Shown: positions 45,604 through 55,710 of the stretch, in pieces
Layout of the letters: every line of letters starts with the position of its first letter
Position numbering within the stretch: position 1 is the first letter of the stretch
From: Prevotella sp.
GTDB taxonomy: Bacteria > Bacteroidota > Bacteroidia > Bacteroidales > Bacteroidaceae
Direction of reading: 5' to 3'
Assembly: GCA_017554145.1 (NCBI GenBank)
Contig: JAFZIZ010000001.1
Coordinates: forward strand, 124,001-188,000
Length of the DNA: 64,000 nt
Made by a program: the position numbers and the translations under genes
Notes under the pieces: generated by a model
Database searches by the model: none
Seen by the model: the letters and a program-made list of their open reading frames with translations, nothing else
What the model was told of the DNA's origin: nothing

Positions 45604-47058
45604 ATGAAACTAAACGAATTGCTCAAGTATGTAAAACCTCTTTGTATCATTGGTGATACAGACAAAGAGATCATGGGCGTGAACATTGACTCGCGGAAAA
45701 TTGAGAAGGGGCATTTGTTCGTCGCTATCAAAGGAACACAAACAGACGGGCACCAGTTCATTTCCAAAGCTCAGGAACTCGGTGCAACAGCCATTCTGTG
45801 TGAGAACATACCTGAGAAAAAAACTGAAGGCATTACCTACATACAGGTAGCATCTACCGAGAAGTCTGTAGGGCCTGTGGCTACCGTTTTCTTCGGAGAA
45901 CCTTCTAAGAAATTGAAACTGGTCGGCGTGACGGGAACAAACGGAAAAACGACTATCGCCACCTTATTATATAATATGTTCCGTAAGTTCGGACATAAAT
46001 GCGGTTTGCTTTCAACAGTTTGCAACTACATTGAAGGTGAAGCTATCCCTGCTGACCATACCACCCCTGACCCCATCGAACTGAATCATCTGCTTCACCA
46101 GATGGTGGAGGCTGGTTGTGAATATGCCTTCATGGAGTGTTCCAGTCATGCGATTGCTCAACAACGTATTGGTGGTTTGAAATTTGCAGGTGGTCTCTTT
46201 ACCAACCTGACTCGTGACCATCTTGATTATCACAAAACCTTCGAGAACTACCGTGATGCCAAGAAAGCCTTTTTTGACAGTCTTCCCAAAGATGCATTTG
46301 CTATTACCAATGCAGATGACAAGAACGGCAGTGTGATGGTTCAAAACTGTAAGGCAAAGATAAAGACCTATTCTACTCGTACAATGGCTGACTTCCGTGC
46401 TCGCATCATTGAATGCCATTTCGAAGGAATGTACCTTGATATCAACGGACATGAGGTAGGAGTTCAATTTATCGGAAAATTCAATGTCAGCAACCTACTT
46501 GCCGTCTATGGAGCCGCTATCATGTTGGGCAAGAAACCAGAGGACATTCTAGTTATATTAAGCACCCTTAAGAGTGTAGCAGGACGTTTGGAACCTATTC
46601 GTTCCAAAGAAGGCGTTACCGCAATCGTCGACTATGCCCATACTCCCGACGCTCTGGAAAATGTGCTCAACGCCATTCATGAGGTACTGGAAGGCAAAAG
46701 CGGACAGATTATCACGGTATGTGGTGCAGGTGGAAACAGAGATAAAGGTAAGCGTCCACTGATGGCACAAGAAGCAGCCAAACAAAGCGACCGTGTTATC
46801 ATCACCAGTGATAATCCCCGTTTCGAAGAGCCACAGGATATTATCAATGACATGCTGGCTGGTTTGAATGCCCAGCAAATGAAAAAGACCATCAGCATCA
46901 CTGACAGAAAAGAAGCCATCCGTACTGCATGTATGATGGCACAAAAAGGAGATGTTATCCTCATTGCAGGTAAAGGACATGAAGACTATCAAGAAATCAA
47001 AGGTGTGAAACATCATTTTGATGACCGTGAAGTAGTGAGAGAAATTTTCTCGGAGTAA
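45604..47058 (+). CDS. murE: UDP-MurNAc-tripeptide synthetase (meso-DAP adding)
   Basis: ATP-dependent Mur ligase. P-loop GTNGKTT at 111-117, the lysine-carbamylation region and C-terminal ligase domain in order. D403-N-P-R406 ([12 protein letters not shown]) is the motif of enzymes that add meso-diaminopimelate rather than lysine, so the wall is DAP-type. The start MKLNELLKY at 45604 is preferred; an ATG at 45598 two codons earlier is equally possible. 11 bp after ftsI. Confidence 0.95.
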   Translation: MKLNELLKYVKPLCIIGDTDKEIMGVNIDSRKIEKGHLFVAIKGTQTDGHQFISKAQELGATAILCENIPEKKTEGITYIQVASTEKSVGPVATVFFGEPSKKLKLVGVTGTNGKTTIATLLYNMFRKFGHKCGLLSTVCNYIEGEAIPADHTTPDPIELNHLLHQMVEAGCEYAFMECSSHAIAQQRIGGLKFAGGLFTNLTRDHLDYHKTFENYRDAKKAFFDSLPKDAFAITNADDKNGSVMVQNCKAKIKTYSTRTMADFRARIIECHFEGMYLDINGHEVGVQFIGKFNVSNLLAVYGAAIMLGKKPEDILVILSTLKSVAGRLEPIRSKEGVTAIVDYAHTPDALENVLNAIHEVLEGKSGQIITVCGAGGNRDKGKRPLMAQEAAKQSDRVIITSDNPRFEEPQDIINDMLAGLNAQQMKKTISITDRKEAIRTACMMAQKGDVILIAGKGHEDYQEIKGVKHHFDDREVVREIFSE

Positions 47059-47078
47059 TCAGAATAATCGGAATTATT

Positions 47079-48353
47079 ATGTTATACTATCTTTTCAGAT
47101 TCTTAGAGCAATTCAATATCCCAGGTGCCCATATCTGGTCGTATATCTCTTTCCGTGCATTGTTGGCACTGATTCTGTCATTGATCATCTCAGCATGGTT
47201 CGGTGAGAAGTTCATCAAATGGATGAAACGCCGTAATATCTCTGAGACGGCAAGAGACATAGAGATTGATCCGTTTGGTGAGACAAAGAAAGGTGTACCC
47301 ACCATGGGAGGTATTATCATCATCGTATCAATCCTTATCCCAGTATTGTTATTGGGACGTATGCGTAATATCTACCTCATATTGATGATTGTCACGACTG
47401 TATGGTTGGGGTTCCTTGGCTTTATGGACGACTACATCAAAATCTTCAGGAAAAATAAGGAGGGCTTGAAAGGAAAATACAAAATTGTGGGACAGGTATC
47501 TATCGGTTTTATCGTAGGACTGGTCTTATGGTTGAGCCCTGATGCCGTTGTCCGTGAGAATATGTCCATACCACAGAAAAACCAACAGGAAATCGTGGTA
47601 AAACACCAGACAGAGCCCGTGAAGTCTCTTCAGACAACGATTCCGTTTATCAAAAACCATAATCTGAATTATTCCGATGTGATGGCTTTCTGTGGAAAAT
47701 ATAAGGTCGCAGCAGGATGGATACTCTTTGTCATCATGACTATCTTCGTTGTAACAGCCGTCAGTAATGGTGCCAATTTGAACGATGGAATGGATGGTAT
47801 GTGTGCCGGCAACTCCGCTATTGTCGGTGTTGCCTTGCTGATTTTTGCTTATGTGTCTTCTCATATTGTCTATGCCGCCTATTTCGACATCATGTACATC
47901 CCCGGCTCACAAGAATTAGTTGTGTTCCTTAGTGCTTTCATTGGTGCCATGATCGGATTCCTTTGGTATAATGCTTTCCCCGCTCAGGTATTTATGGGCG
48001 ATACAGGTTCACTGACCATCGGAGGTATCATCGGTGTATGTGCAGTGATTATTCACAAAGAATTGCTACTTCCAATCCTGTGCGGTATTTTCTTCATCGA
48101 AAGCCTCAGTGTTATTATTCAGACACAATGGTTTAAGATTCAGAAGCGCAAAGGAAAGCGAGTACGCGTGTTCCGTTCAACACCTATTCATGATACTTTC
48201 CGACGTCTTGACTCACAACTCGACCCAACTAGTACTTATCTTTTGAAAGGCTGGCCACATCGTCCGTTCCATGAGTCAAAGATCACCATTCGTTTTTGGA
48301 TTACCACCATTATATTAGCAGCAATAACGATTATAACATTAAAGGTAAGATGA
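47079..48353 (+). CDS. mraY: Phospho-MurNAc-pentapeptide transferase MraY
   Basis: Polytopic membrane enzyme that makes lipid I from UDP-MurNAc-pentapeptide and undecaprenyl phosphate. Catalytic D117-D118-Y119 (GFMDDYIKI), N233-x2-D236 in GANLNDGMDG, and the C-terminal HDTFRRLD region. Length 424 exceeds the E. coli form (about 360): an extra segment of about 50 residues lies at 155-205, typical of Bacteroidetes. Its stop overlaps the murD start (ATGA). Confidence 0.96.
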   Translation: MLYYLFRFLEQFNIPGAHIWSYISFRALLALILSLIISAWFGEKFIKWMKRRNISETARDIEIDPFGETKKGVPTMGGIIIIVSILIPVLLLGRMRNIYLILMIVTTVWLGFLGFMDDYIKIFRKNKEGLKGKYKIVGQVSIGFIVGLVLWLSPDAVVRENMSIPQKNQQEIVVKHQTEPVKSLQTTIPFIKNHNLNYSDVMAFCGKYKVAAGWILFVIMTIFVVTAVSNGANLNDGMDGMCAGNSAIVGVALLIFAYVSSHIVYAAYFDIMYIPGSQELVVFLSAFIGAMIGFLWYNAFPAQVFMGDTGSLTIGGIIGVCAVIIHKELLLPILCGIFFIESLSVIIQTQWFKIQKRKGKRVRVFRSTPIHDTFRRLDSQLDPTSTYLLKGWPHRPFHESKITIRFWITTIILAAITIITLKVR

Positions 48354-49681
48354 GTAAAATCGTGATATTAGGAGCAGGTGAGAGTGGTGCAGGTGCCGCT
48401 GTACTCGCCAAGAAAAAGGGTTTCGACGTGTTTGTCAGTGATATGTCGAACATCAATGAAAAGTACAAGAAATTGATGGATGACCATCAGATAAGATGGG
48501 AAGAAGGACATCATTCTGAGAATCTGATATTGGATGCTGACGAGATTATTAAAAGCCCTGGTATTCCTGATACGGCTCCAATGATTGTGAAGATTAAGGA
48601 GAAAGGTATTCATATCATCAGTGAAATTGAGTTCGCTGGTCGCTATACCAACTCTAAGATGATCTGTATCACTGGTTCTAATGGTAAGACTACCACTACA
48701 AGCCTCATCTATCATATCTTCAAAGAAGCAGGATATGATGCCGGACTTGCTGGCAATATCGGCAATTCTCTGGCTTTACAAGTGGCAGAGGATCCACACG
48801 AGTACTATATCATTGAACTGAGTTCATTCCAGCTGGACAATATGTATGATTTCCGTGCTAATATTGCCATTCTGTTGAATATCACACCTGATCATCTGGA
48901 TCGCTATGATTTCAAGATGCAGAACTATGTAGATGCCAAGATGCGTATCATCCAGAATCAGACACCACAGGATGCCTTTATCTACTGGAATGACGATCCA
49001 ATTATCAAGAAAGAACTGGAGAAATACAACATCCTCTCTATCCAATATCCATTCTCTGAACTGAAAGAGAAAGGCAGTATTGGTTATATTGAGGAAGGGC
49101 AATATAAGATAGAACAGCCCGAACCGTTCAATATGGAACAGGAATCTCTCAGTTTAACAGGAAAACATAACATCTACAACTCCCTTGCTGCTGGTATTGC
49201 TTCTAACATTGCCGGTATCAAGAAAGAAATTATTCGTAAGTCTCTAAGTGACTTCCCAGGAGTGGAACACCGACTGGAGAAGGTCTGCACGGTGCGTGGT
49301 GTGCAATATATCAACGATTCAAAAGCGACTAATGTCGATGCGTGTTGGTATGCTTTGGAAAGCATGAAAACCAAAACCATCTTGATTATCGGCGGTAAAG
49401 ATAAAGGTAACGACTACGATCCTATTAAGCCATTGGTTAAGGAGAAATGTGCAGGACTGGTTTACCTCGGCGTTGACAATCAAAAGTTACACGATAATTT
49501 CGATGCATTAGGCATTCCTGTACGTGACACCCATTCCATGAAAGAATGCATAGAAGCATGCTACGAGTTAGCAGAACCTGGAATGACGGTACTGCTGAGC
49601 CCGTGCTGCGCTTCTTTCGATCTCTTTAAGAACATGGAAGACCGTGGTGAACAATTTAAAGAACTGGCAAGAAATCTATAA
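48350..49681 (+). CDS. murD: UDP-MurNAc-L-alanine:D-glutamate ligase
   Basis: Mur ligase adding D-Glu. Rossmann-type N-terminus (VILGAGESGAGAAVLAKK), P-loop ITGSNGKTTTTSL, central LNITPDHLDRYDF and C-terminal LLSPCCASFDLF, the last a MurD signature. 443 residues. The start at 48350 overlaps the mraY stop by 4 bp, which decides against an in-frame upstream start at 48296. Confidence 0.96.
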   Translation: MSKIVILGAGESGAGAAVLAKKKGFDVFVSDMSNINEKYKKLMDDHQIRWEEGHHSENLILDADEIIKSPGIPDTAPMIVKIKEKGIHIISEIEFAGRYTNSKMICITGSNGKTTTTSLIYHIFKEAGYDAGLAGNIGNSLALQVAEDPHEYYIIELSSFQLDNMYDFRANIAILLNITPDHLDRYDFKMQNYVDAKMRIIQNQTPQDAFIYWNDDPIIKKELEKYNILSIQYPFSELKEKGSIGYIEEGQYKIEQPEPFNMEQESLSLTGKHNIYNSLAAGIASNIAGIKKEIIRKSLSDFPGVEHRLEKVCTVRGVQYINDSKATNVDACWYALESMKTKTILIIGGKDKGNDYDPIKPLVKEKCAGLVYLGVDNQKLHDNFDALGIPVRDTHSMKECIEACYELAEPGMTVLLSPCCASFDLFKNMEDRGEQFKELARNL

Positions 49682-49686
49682 AGAGC

Positions 49687-50955
49687 ATGAATAAAAAGAT
49701 AGGCAACATTTTCAAGGGCGACAAGGTCATCTGGATGGTGTTCTTCTTCCTCTGTATGATCAGTATTGTAGAGGTATTCTCTGCTTCAAGTAACTTGACT
49801 TACAAGAGCCAAAACTACATCGGTCCTATTATCTACCATGCCGGAACAATCTTCTTTGGTGTCCTTGTGGCTGTCATTACGCTGAATATCCCTTGTCGGT
49901 ATTTTAAATTGATGACACCTTTCTTGTTGTTTATCACTGCTTTAACGCTCCTTTGGGTACTCATTGGCGGACAGACCATCAATGGTGCCAATCGTGTCAT
50001 CTCTCTCATCGGATTCACTTTCCAACCTTCAGAAATAGCTAAAGGTACTATTGTCTTGGCAACAGCACAGATTCTCAGTGCTATGCAACGGGAAAACGGA
50101 GCCGATAAAAAAGCCTTTAAATGGATTCTGTGGATTACAATACCTACTTGTGTACTAATTGGCCTTGAGAATCTCTCAACAGCCGCCTTACTTTTCGCTG
50201 TTGTTATCCTGATGATGTTTATTGGGCTTGTTCCTTTAAAACAATTAGGAAAATTGGTGGGCGTCATTGGAATTTTTGCTTTCATTGCTATTTCTATGGT
50301 GATGCTTGTTGGTCGTGATACGACACAACAAGAGCAAGAACTATCTAAAACGGAGAAGATTGAACAACCCAAGAAAAAGAATACTCTGGAGAAGATGCTT
50401 CACCGTGCCGATACGTGGAAGGGACGTATCCTGAAATTCGGAGAAGATGATGTAACACCACAAAAATACGACCTTGATAAAGACGCACAAGTTGCACATG
50501 CCAATATTGCTATCGTATCGAGTAATATCATTGGCAAGGGACCAGGACAAAGTGTTGAACGCGACTTCCTTTCTCAGGCTTTCTCTGATTTTATTTTTGC
50601 CATTGTCATTGAAGAACTTGGAATCATCGGAGCTGTGTTCGTGGTATTTCTATACATCATTCTCCTATATCGAGCGGCACGTATCGCTGGACGATGTGAA
50701 AACAACTTCCCTGCCTTTTTGGTCATGGGACTTGCCCTTCTTTTGGTTGTGCAAGCTGCATTCAACATGATGGTGGCAGTCGGACTCGCCCCCGTAACAG
50801 GTCAGCCTCTGCCATTAATCTCCAAAGGAGGTACCTCTACCATCATCAATTGCGCCTATATTGGTACTATCCTCAGCGTCAGTCGTTCGGCAAAAATGAA
50901 AAAAGAGGCCGTCAGCACAAAAAATATGGAGGAAGATTCGCCAAAAAGAAATTAA
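49687..50955 (+). CDS. ftsW: Septal peptidoglycan polymerase FtsW (SEDS family)
   Basis: Multi-pass SEDS glycosyltransferase. Signature motifs: NGANRVI and FQPSEIAKG in the first half and VTGQPLPLISKGGTSTI near the C-terminus. An insert of about 60 charged residues at about 210-275 (EQPKKKNTLEKM) forms a long loop. It polymerises septal glycan with FtsI. Confidence 0.95.
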   Translation: MNKKIGNIFKGDKVIWMVFFFLCMISIVEVFSASSNLTYKSQNYIGPIIYHAGTIFFGVLVAVITLNIPCRYFKLMTPFLLFITALTLLWVLIGGQTINGANRVISLIGFTFQPSEIAKGTIVLATAQILSAMQRENGADKKAFKWILWITIPTCVLIGLENLSTAALLFAVVILMMFIGLVPLKQLGKLVGVIGIFAFIAISMVMLVGRDTTQQEQELSKTEKIEQPKKKNTLEKMLHRADTWKGRILKFGEDDVTPQKYDLDKDAQVAHANIAIVSSNIIGKGPGQSVERDFLSQAFSDFIFAIVIEELGIIGAVFVVFLYIILLYRAARIAGRCENNFPAFLVMGLALLLVVQAAFNMMVAVGLAPVTGQPLPLISKGGTSTIINCAYIGTILSVSRSAKMKKEAVSTKNMEEDSPKRN

Positions 50956-50960
50956 ATTCG

Positions 50961-50968
50961 TAATTTTG
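50961..50968 (+). promoter_or_regulatory. Possible internal promoter before murG
   Basis: TAATTTTG in the 35-bp ftsW-murG gap, the widest gap of the cluster, 22 nt before the murG ATG. Confidence 0.45.
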
Positions 50969-50990
50969 CAGGATACTATATATAAGGTAT

Positions 50991-52100
50991 ATGAGTGACG
51001 AATTAAGAGTAATTATAAGTGGTGGAGGTACAGGAGGACATATCTTCCCTGCCATCTCTATTGCCAATGCTGTCAAGGCTTTACACCCAGATGCCAAGAT
51101 ATTATTCGTAGGTGCTTTGGGACGTATGGAAATGCAACGTGTTCCTGCTGCTGGTTATGAGATAAAAGGTCTTCCCATTTGTGGATTTGATCGCAAGAAC
51201 CTGCTGAAAAATGTCAAAGTGCTCTATAAGATATGGAAGAGTCAGCGGATGGCAAAGCAAATCATCAAGGACTTTAAGCCACAGGTTGCAGTCGGTGTAG
51301 GTGGTTATGCCAGTGGACCTACCCTCAACAAAGCTGCTGCTATGGGTATTCCTTGTCTTATTCAAGAGCAAAACTCATATGCTGGAGTTACTAATAAGTT
51401 ACTGGCAAAGAAAGCAGAAAAGATCTGTGTTGCCTATGATGGTATGGAACGTTTCTTCCCTGCAGACAAGATTATCAAGACTGGAAATCCTGTCCGTCAA
51501 TCCTTGCTGGATACTAATATTTCACATGAAGATGCTATTCGCTCCTTCAACCTTGACCCTGACAAAAAAACTATTCTATTAGTGGGCGGAAGTTTAGGAG
51601 CCCGCACCATCAATGAAAGCGTCATGCAGCATCTTGACCTCATCCGCGAGAGTGGTGTACAGTTTATCTGGCAGACAGGAAAATATTATCATGAACAAAT
51701 CTTGGAGCAACTCAAGATAGAAGGAAAGCCCGAGAACCTTATTGTCACAGATTTTATCAGTGATATGGGAGTGGCTTATAAAGCTGCTGATCTGGTCATT
51801 AGTCGTGCTGGTGCCAGCAGTATCTCTGAGTTCTGTCTTATCGGAAAGCCCGTTATCTTGGTACCAAGTCCTAACGTTGCCGAAGATCATCAGACCAAGA
51901 ATGCGATGGCACTTGTCACTGTAGATGCCGCCCTCTATGTAAAAGACAGTGAGGCCTCAAAGATTCTTATATCTTTGGCTATAGATACTGTCAAGGATGA
52001 CGCAAAACTAGCATCATTAAAAGAGAACATTCTGAAACTGGCATTACCTGACTCAGCAGAGATCATTGCCAAAGAAGTCATTCAATTAGCAAGTAAATGA
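50991..52100 (+). CDS. murG: UDP-GlcNAc:lipid I GlcNAc transferase
   Basis: GT28 glycosyltransferase converting lipid I to lipid II at the inner face of the membrane. N-terminal G-loop SGGGTGGHIFPAISIA (residues 9-24), second G-loop LVGGSLGARTINE, and the UDP-GlcNAc site SRAGASSISEFC. Length 369. Confidence 0.96.
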   Translation: MSDELRVIISGGGTGGHIFPAISIANAVKALHPDAKILFVGALGRMEMQRVPAAGYEIKGLPICGFDRKNLLKNVKVLYKIWKSQRMAKQIIKDFKPQVAVGVGGYASGPTLNKAAAMGIPCLIQEQNSYAGVTNKLLAKKAEKICVAYDGMERFFPADKIIKTGNPVRQSLLDTNISHEDAIRSFNLDPDKKTILLVGGSLGARTINESVMQHLDLIRESGVQFIWQTGKYYHEQILEQLKIEGKPENLIVTDFISDMGVAYKAADLVISRAGASSISEFCLIGKPVILVPSPNVAEDHQTKNAMALVTVDAALYVKDSEASKILISLAIDTVKDDAKLASLKENILKLALPDSAEIIAKEVIQLASK

Positions 52101-52101
52101 A

Positions 52102-53472
52102 ATGAAAGATATTAAAGCAGTATATTTCGTAGGAGCAGGCGGTATTGGCATGAGTGCCATTGCCCGCTATTTCCTTGGAAGAGGTGTTGTCGTTGCCGGA
52201 TATGATAAGACACCCAGCGACCTTACCCGCCAATTGGAGAAAGAGGGTATGCTCATTCACTATGAGGAGGATGTCAACAAGATACCTGAGGCATGTAAAC
52301 AGGCAGACTCTTGTTTGGTCGTCTACACCCCTGCTATTCCTGCCGATCATCAGGAACTGCAATATTTCCGTAATAACGGTTTTGAAATACAGAAGCGTGC
52401 TCAGGTTTTAGGGACACTGACACGTCAACATAAGGGTCTGTGTGTTGCTGGAACACATGGTAAGACAACCACCTCTACGATGTGTGCCCATATCATGCAC
52501 CAAAGTCATTTGGACTGTAATGCTTTCCTCGGAGGAATCTCTAAGAACTATGGAACAAACTACATTCTTTCCAACTCAGACTTTGTAGTGATAGAGGCTG
52601 ATGAATTCGACCGTTCTTTCCACTGGCTTAGTCCTTGGATGACAGTGATTACCTCTACCGATCCCGACCATTTGGATATCTATGGCACCAAAGAAGCCTA
52701 TCTGGAGAGTTTCCGCCACTATACAGAACTCATCCAACCCGGTGGTGCTCTGATTATCCATAGAGGTCTGGAGATGAAGGAAAACCTTCAAAATGGAGTC
52801 ACTCGATACGATTATGCGCTGAATGAGGGAGATTTCCACGCAGAGAATATCCAGATTGAGAATGGTGAGATTACGTTTGATTTCATCTCACCTATTGAGA
52901 ATGTATCTGGTGTTCAACTGGGTCAACCCATACCTATCAATATTGAAAACGGTATTGCTGCAATGGCGATGGCACAGTTGGCTGGATGTACTGCTGACGA
53001 GTTACGCAATGGGCTACGTACCTATGGAGGTGTCGACCGTCGCTTTGATTTCAAATTGAAGAACGACAAAATTGTGTTCCTCAGCGACTATGCCCACCAT
53101 CCAAAAGAGATTTACCAGAGTGCCAAGAGTATTCGTGAACTCTATCGAGACAGGAAGATCTCTGCTATCTTCCAGCCTCATCTATATACACGCACCCGAG
53201 ACTTCTATAAAGACTTCGCGGATGCACTCAGTCAACTGGACGAAGTGATCCTTACGGAGATTTATCCAGCACGTGAACAACCTATTGAGGGTGTTACATC
53301 CAAACTCATCTATAACAACCTGCGTCCTGGGGTGGAGAAACAGATCATCCAAAAAGCCAATGTCCTTGATTTTGTCAAGAACCATGATTTCGATGTTCTC
53401 ATCGTTTTGGGTGCAGGTGACTTAGACAATATGGTACCACAGATTACAAAAATCTTACAAGAAAAGGTATGA
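52102..53472 (+). CDS. murC: UDP-MurNAc:L-alanine ligase
   Basis: First amino-acid ligase of the pathway. N-terminal FVGAGGIGMSAIARY (8-22), P-loop GTHGKTTTSTM, DEFDRSFHWLSP and SDYAHHPKEI are MurC signatures. 456 residues. Its stop overlaps the ftsQ start by 4 bp, and it follows murG by a single base. Confidence 0.96.
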   Translation: MKDIKAVYFVGAGGIGMSAIARYFLGRGVVVAGYDKTPSDLTRQLEKEGMLIHYEEDVNKIPEACKQADSCLVVYTPAIPADHQELQYFRNNGFEIQKRAQVLGTLTRQHKGLCVAGTHGKTTTSTMCAHIMHQSHLDCNAFLGGISKNYGTNYILSNSDFVVIEADEFDRSFHWLSPWMTVITSTDPDHLDIYGTKEAYLESFRHYTELIQPGGALIIHRGLEMKENLQNGVTRYDYALNEGDFHAENIQIENGEITFDFISPIENVSGVQLGQPIPINIENGIAAMAMAQLAGCTADELRNGLRTYGGVDRRFDFKLKNDKIVFLSDYAHHPKEIYQSAKSIRELYRDRKISAIFQPHLYTRTRDFYKDFADALSQLDEVILTEIYPAREQPIEGVTSKLIYNNLRPGVEKQIIQKANVLDFVKNHDFDVLIVLGAGDLDNMVPQITKILQEKV

Positions 53473-54212
53473 CATTCAACTGGAAGAAATCAATCATCAT
53501 TCTGACAGATATCGCACTCGCTGTCTATCTGCTGCTGGCAATCACCGCCTTCAATAAGCCGGATGATCAGAAAGCAGTATGTACACAGGTGGATGTAGAT
53601 ATCCAAGAAGGAACGGTTGATGGATTTTTAGGAGATATGGAAATCAAGGAGCAGTTGCAACGAGCCAAGATTTATCCACAAGGCCAACCCATGAAAGAAA
53701 TTGATATCCGTAAGATAGAGGAGACCTTGAAGCAAAATCCTTTCGTCGAGACTGCCGAATGCTTTAAGACGCAAGGTGGGCATGTGAATATCAAACTTCT
53801 GCAAAGACTGCCTGTTGTACGTGTCAAGGCTGAGAACGGAGAAGATTACTATATTGACGCTCACGGCAGTATCATGCCTAACACACACTATACCAGTGAT
53901 CTGGTTGTTGCCACAGGACATATTAATCACAAATACGCCCAGAAGATTCTCGCTCGGATAGGAACCTTCATCATTCAAGATGCTTTCTGGCATAGTCAGA
54001 TAGAACAACTTCATGTTCTTACCGACGGTTCTCTGGAAATGGTACCTCGCGTAGGAGATCATATCATCTACCTTGGTCAGCCTTCAAATACCCAACAGAA
54101 GTTGGCCAGATTGGAGAAATTCTATCGTTACGGACTGAGCGAAGCAGGCTGGAACAAATACTCGTATATCAGTCTGGAATTTGATAACCAGATTATTTGT
54201 AAGAAACGATAA
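53469..54212 (+). CDS. ftsQ: Cell division protein FtsQ/DivIB
   Basis: Short cytoplasmic N-terminus, one transmembrane helix (about 8-28, IIILTDIALAVYLLLAI), POTRA-like segment (about 40-110, IEETLKQNPFVETAECFK) and a beta domain (LPVVRVKAENGEDYYIDAHG). Linked with FtsL in the divisome. 247 residues. Confidence 0.9.
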   Translation: MTFNWKKSIIILTDIALAVYLLLAITAFNKPDDQKAVCTQVDVDIQEGTVDGFLGDMEIKEQLQRAKIYPQGQPMKEIDIRKIEETLKQNPFVETAECFKTQGGHVNIKLLQRLPVVRVKAENGEDYYIDAHGSIMPNTHYTSDLVVATGHINHKYAQKILARIGTFIIQDAFWHSQIEQLHVLTDGSLEMVPRVGDHIIYLGQPSNTQQKLARLEKFYRYGLSEAGWNKYSYISLEFDNQIICKKR

Positions 54213-54233
54213 TAAGAAAAAACAGATATAAAG

Positions 54234-55679
54234 ATGCCTAAAGAATTTATTGTAGCAATCGAACTGGGGTCATCCAAGATGACCGGTATCGCAGGAAAGA
54301 AGAACCTTGATGGCAGTATCCAGGTACTTGCCGTGGTGAAAGAAGAATCCTCCTCATTCATCCGAAAAGGGTATGTGTACAACATCGACAAGACTGCCCA
54401 ATGTCTAACCAACATTGTCAACAAGTTGGAGAAACAACTCAAGACATCTATCACTCAGGTATATGTCGGAGTGGGCGGACAGTCTATTCGCTCTATTCGC
54501 AATGTCATTACCAAGGAACTTCCTGCTGATACTGTCGTCACTCAGGATATGGTCATAGAACTGATGGATAACAACCGTAATATGAAGTATCCTGACCAGG
54601 AAATCCTTGATGCGGCAGTACAAGAGTATAAGGTTGATTCACAATATCAACTGGATCCAGTAGGTATTCAGTGTGAGCATATTGAGGGCAACTTCCTGAA
54701 CATCCTTCAGCGTAAGGCTTTCTACAAGAACCTCAATCTCTGCTTTGAGGCTGCAGGTATCAATGTGGCAGAGATGTACCTTGCTCCTCTCGCACTTGCC
54801 GACAGTGTCCTTACTGAAACGGAGAAGCGTTCTGGTTGTGTGCTGGTAGACCTCGGTGCAGACACCACGACCGTCAGTGTCTATTCAAAGAATGTGCTGC
54901 GCCACCTTGCTGTTATTCCATTGGGTAGTAATAACATCACTAAGGATATTGCTTCCTTGCAGATGGAAGAAAGCGATGCGGAGCAGATGAAACTGAAATA
55001 CGCCTCTGCCTTCACTGACAACAACGATATCGATAATAACCTGAAATACTCAATTGATCAGGACCGTCAGGTAGAGAGTCGTAAGTTCGTCGAGATTGTC
55101 GAGGGACGTCTTGAAGAGATTATCGCCAACGTATGGTGTCAGGTTCCTGAAGAGTATTGTGATAAACTCTTAGGTGGAATCATTCTGACTGGTGGCGGTG
55201 CCAACATGAAAGATATTGAGAAAGCCTTCATCAATTACACCCATATTGACAAAGTCCGTATCTCTAAGTTCGTCACACCGACTATCATCTCCAACCTACC
55301 AGAAATTACTGCGAAGGATGGTAGAATGAATACAGTATTAGGACTGCTTATCAAAGGCGACATCAATTGCGCTGGACAGGAGTTGGATCCTAACGGAGAC
55401 CTGTTCGCCACCAAACAGCCTCAACAGGAGACTGCAGAGCAACGTAGAGCCCGTCAGGCAACAGAGACACCTGCAGGTGTTGTCCGTACGGCAGACGAGA
55501 TTCGTCGTGCAGAGGAAGAGGCTCGTCTGAAACGCGAGGAAGAGGAGCGTATCGCCCGTGAGAAAGCGGAGGAAGAGGCTCGTATCGAGGCTCAACGTCG
55601 CAAGGAGAACAGTCCGTGGAGCAAACTGGGACGCTGGATCAAGAAGGCAGCCGACGAGATTGTCAAAGAAGAAGAATAA
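54234..55679 (+). CDS. ftsA: Cell division protein FtsA
   Basis: Actin-like ATPase that ties FtsZ to the membrane. Phosphate-1 motif AIELGSSKMTGIAG (6-19), phosphate-2 LVDLGADTTTVSVYS, adenosine motif ILTGGGANMKDIE. After about residue 400 there is an extension rich in Glu, Arg and Ala, ending in the amphipathic helix WSKLGRWIKKAADEIVK, which fits the membrane-targeting sequence. Confidence 0.95.
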   Translation: MPKEFIVAIELGSSKMTGIAGKKNLDGSIQVLAVVKEESSSFIRKGYVYNIDKTAQCLTNIVNKLEKQLKTSITQVYVGVGGQSIRSIRNVITKELPADTVVTQDMVIELMDNNRNMKYPDQEILDAAVQEYKVDSQYQLDPVGIQCEHIEGNFLNILQRKAFYKNLNLCFEAAGINVAEMYLAPLALADSVLTETEKRSGCVLVDLGADTTTVSVYSKNVLRHLAVIPLGSNNITKDIASLQMEESDAEQMKLKYASAFTDNNDIDNNLKYSIDQDRQVESRKFVEIVEGRLEEIIANVWCQVPEEYCDKLLGGIILTGGGANMKDIEKAFINYTHIDKVRISKFVTPTIISNLPEITAKDGRMNTVLGLLIKGDINCAGQELDPNGDLFATKQPQQETAEQRRARQATETPAGVVRTADEIRRAEEEARLKREEEERIAREKAEEEARIEAQRRKENSPWSKLGRWIKKAADEIVKEEE

Positions 55680-55710
55680 ATCCCTAACCCTATAACATCC
55701 TATTAGAATT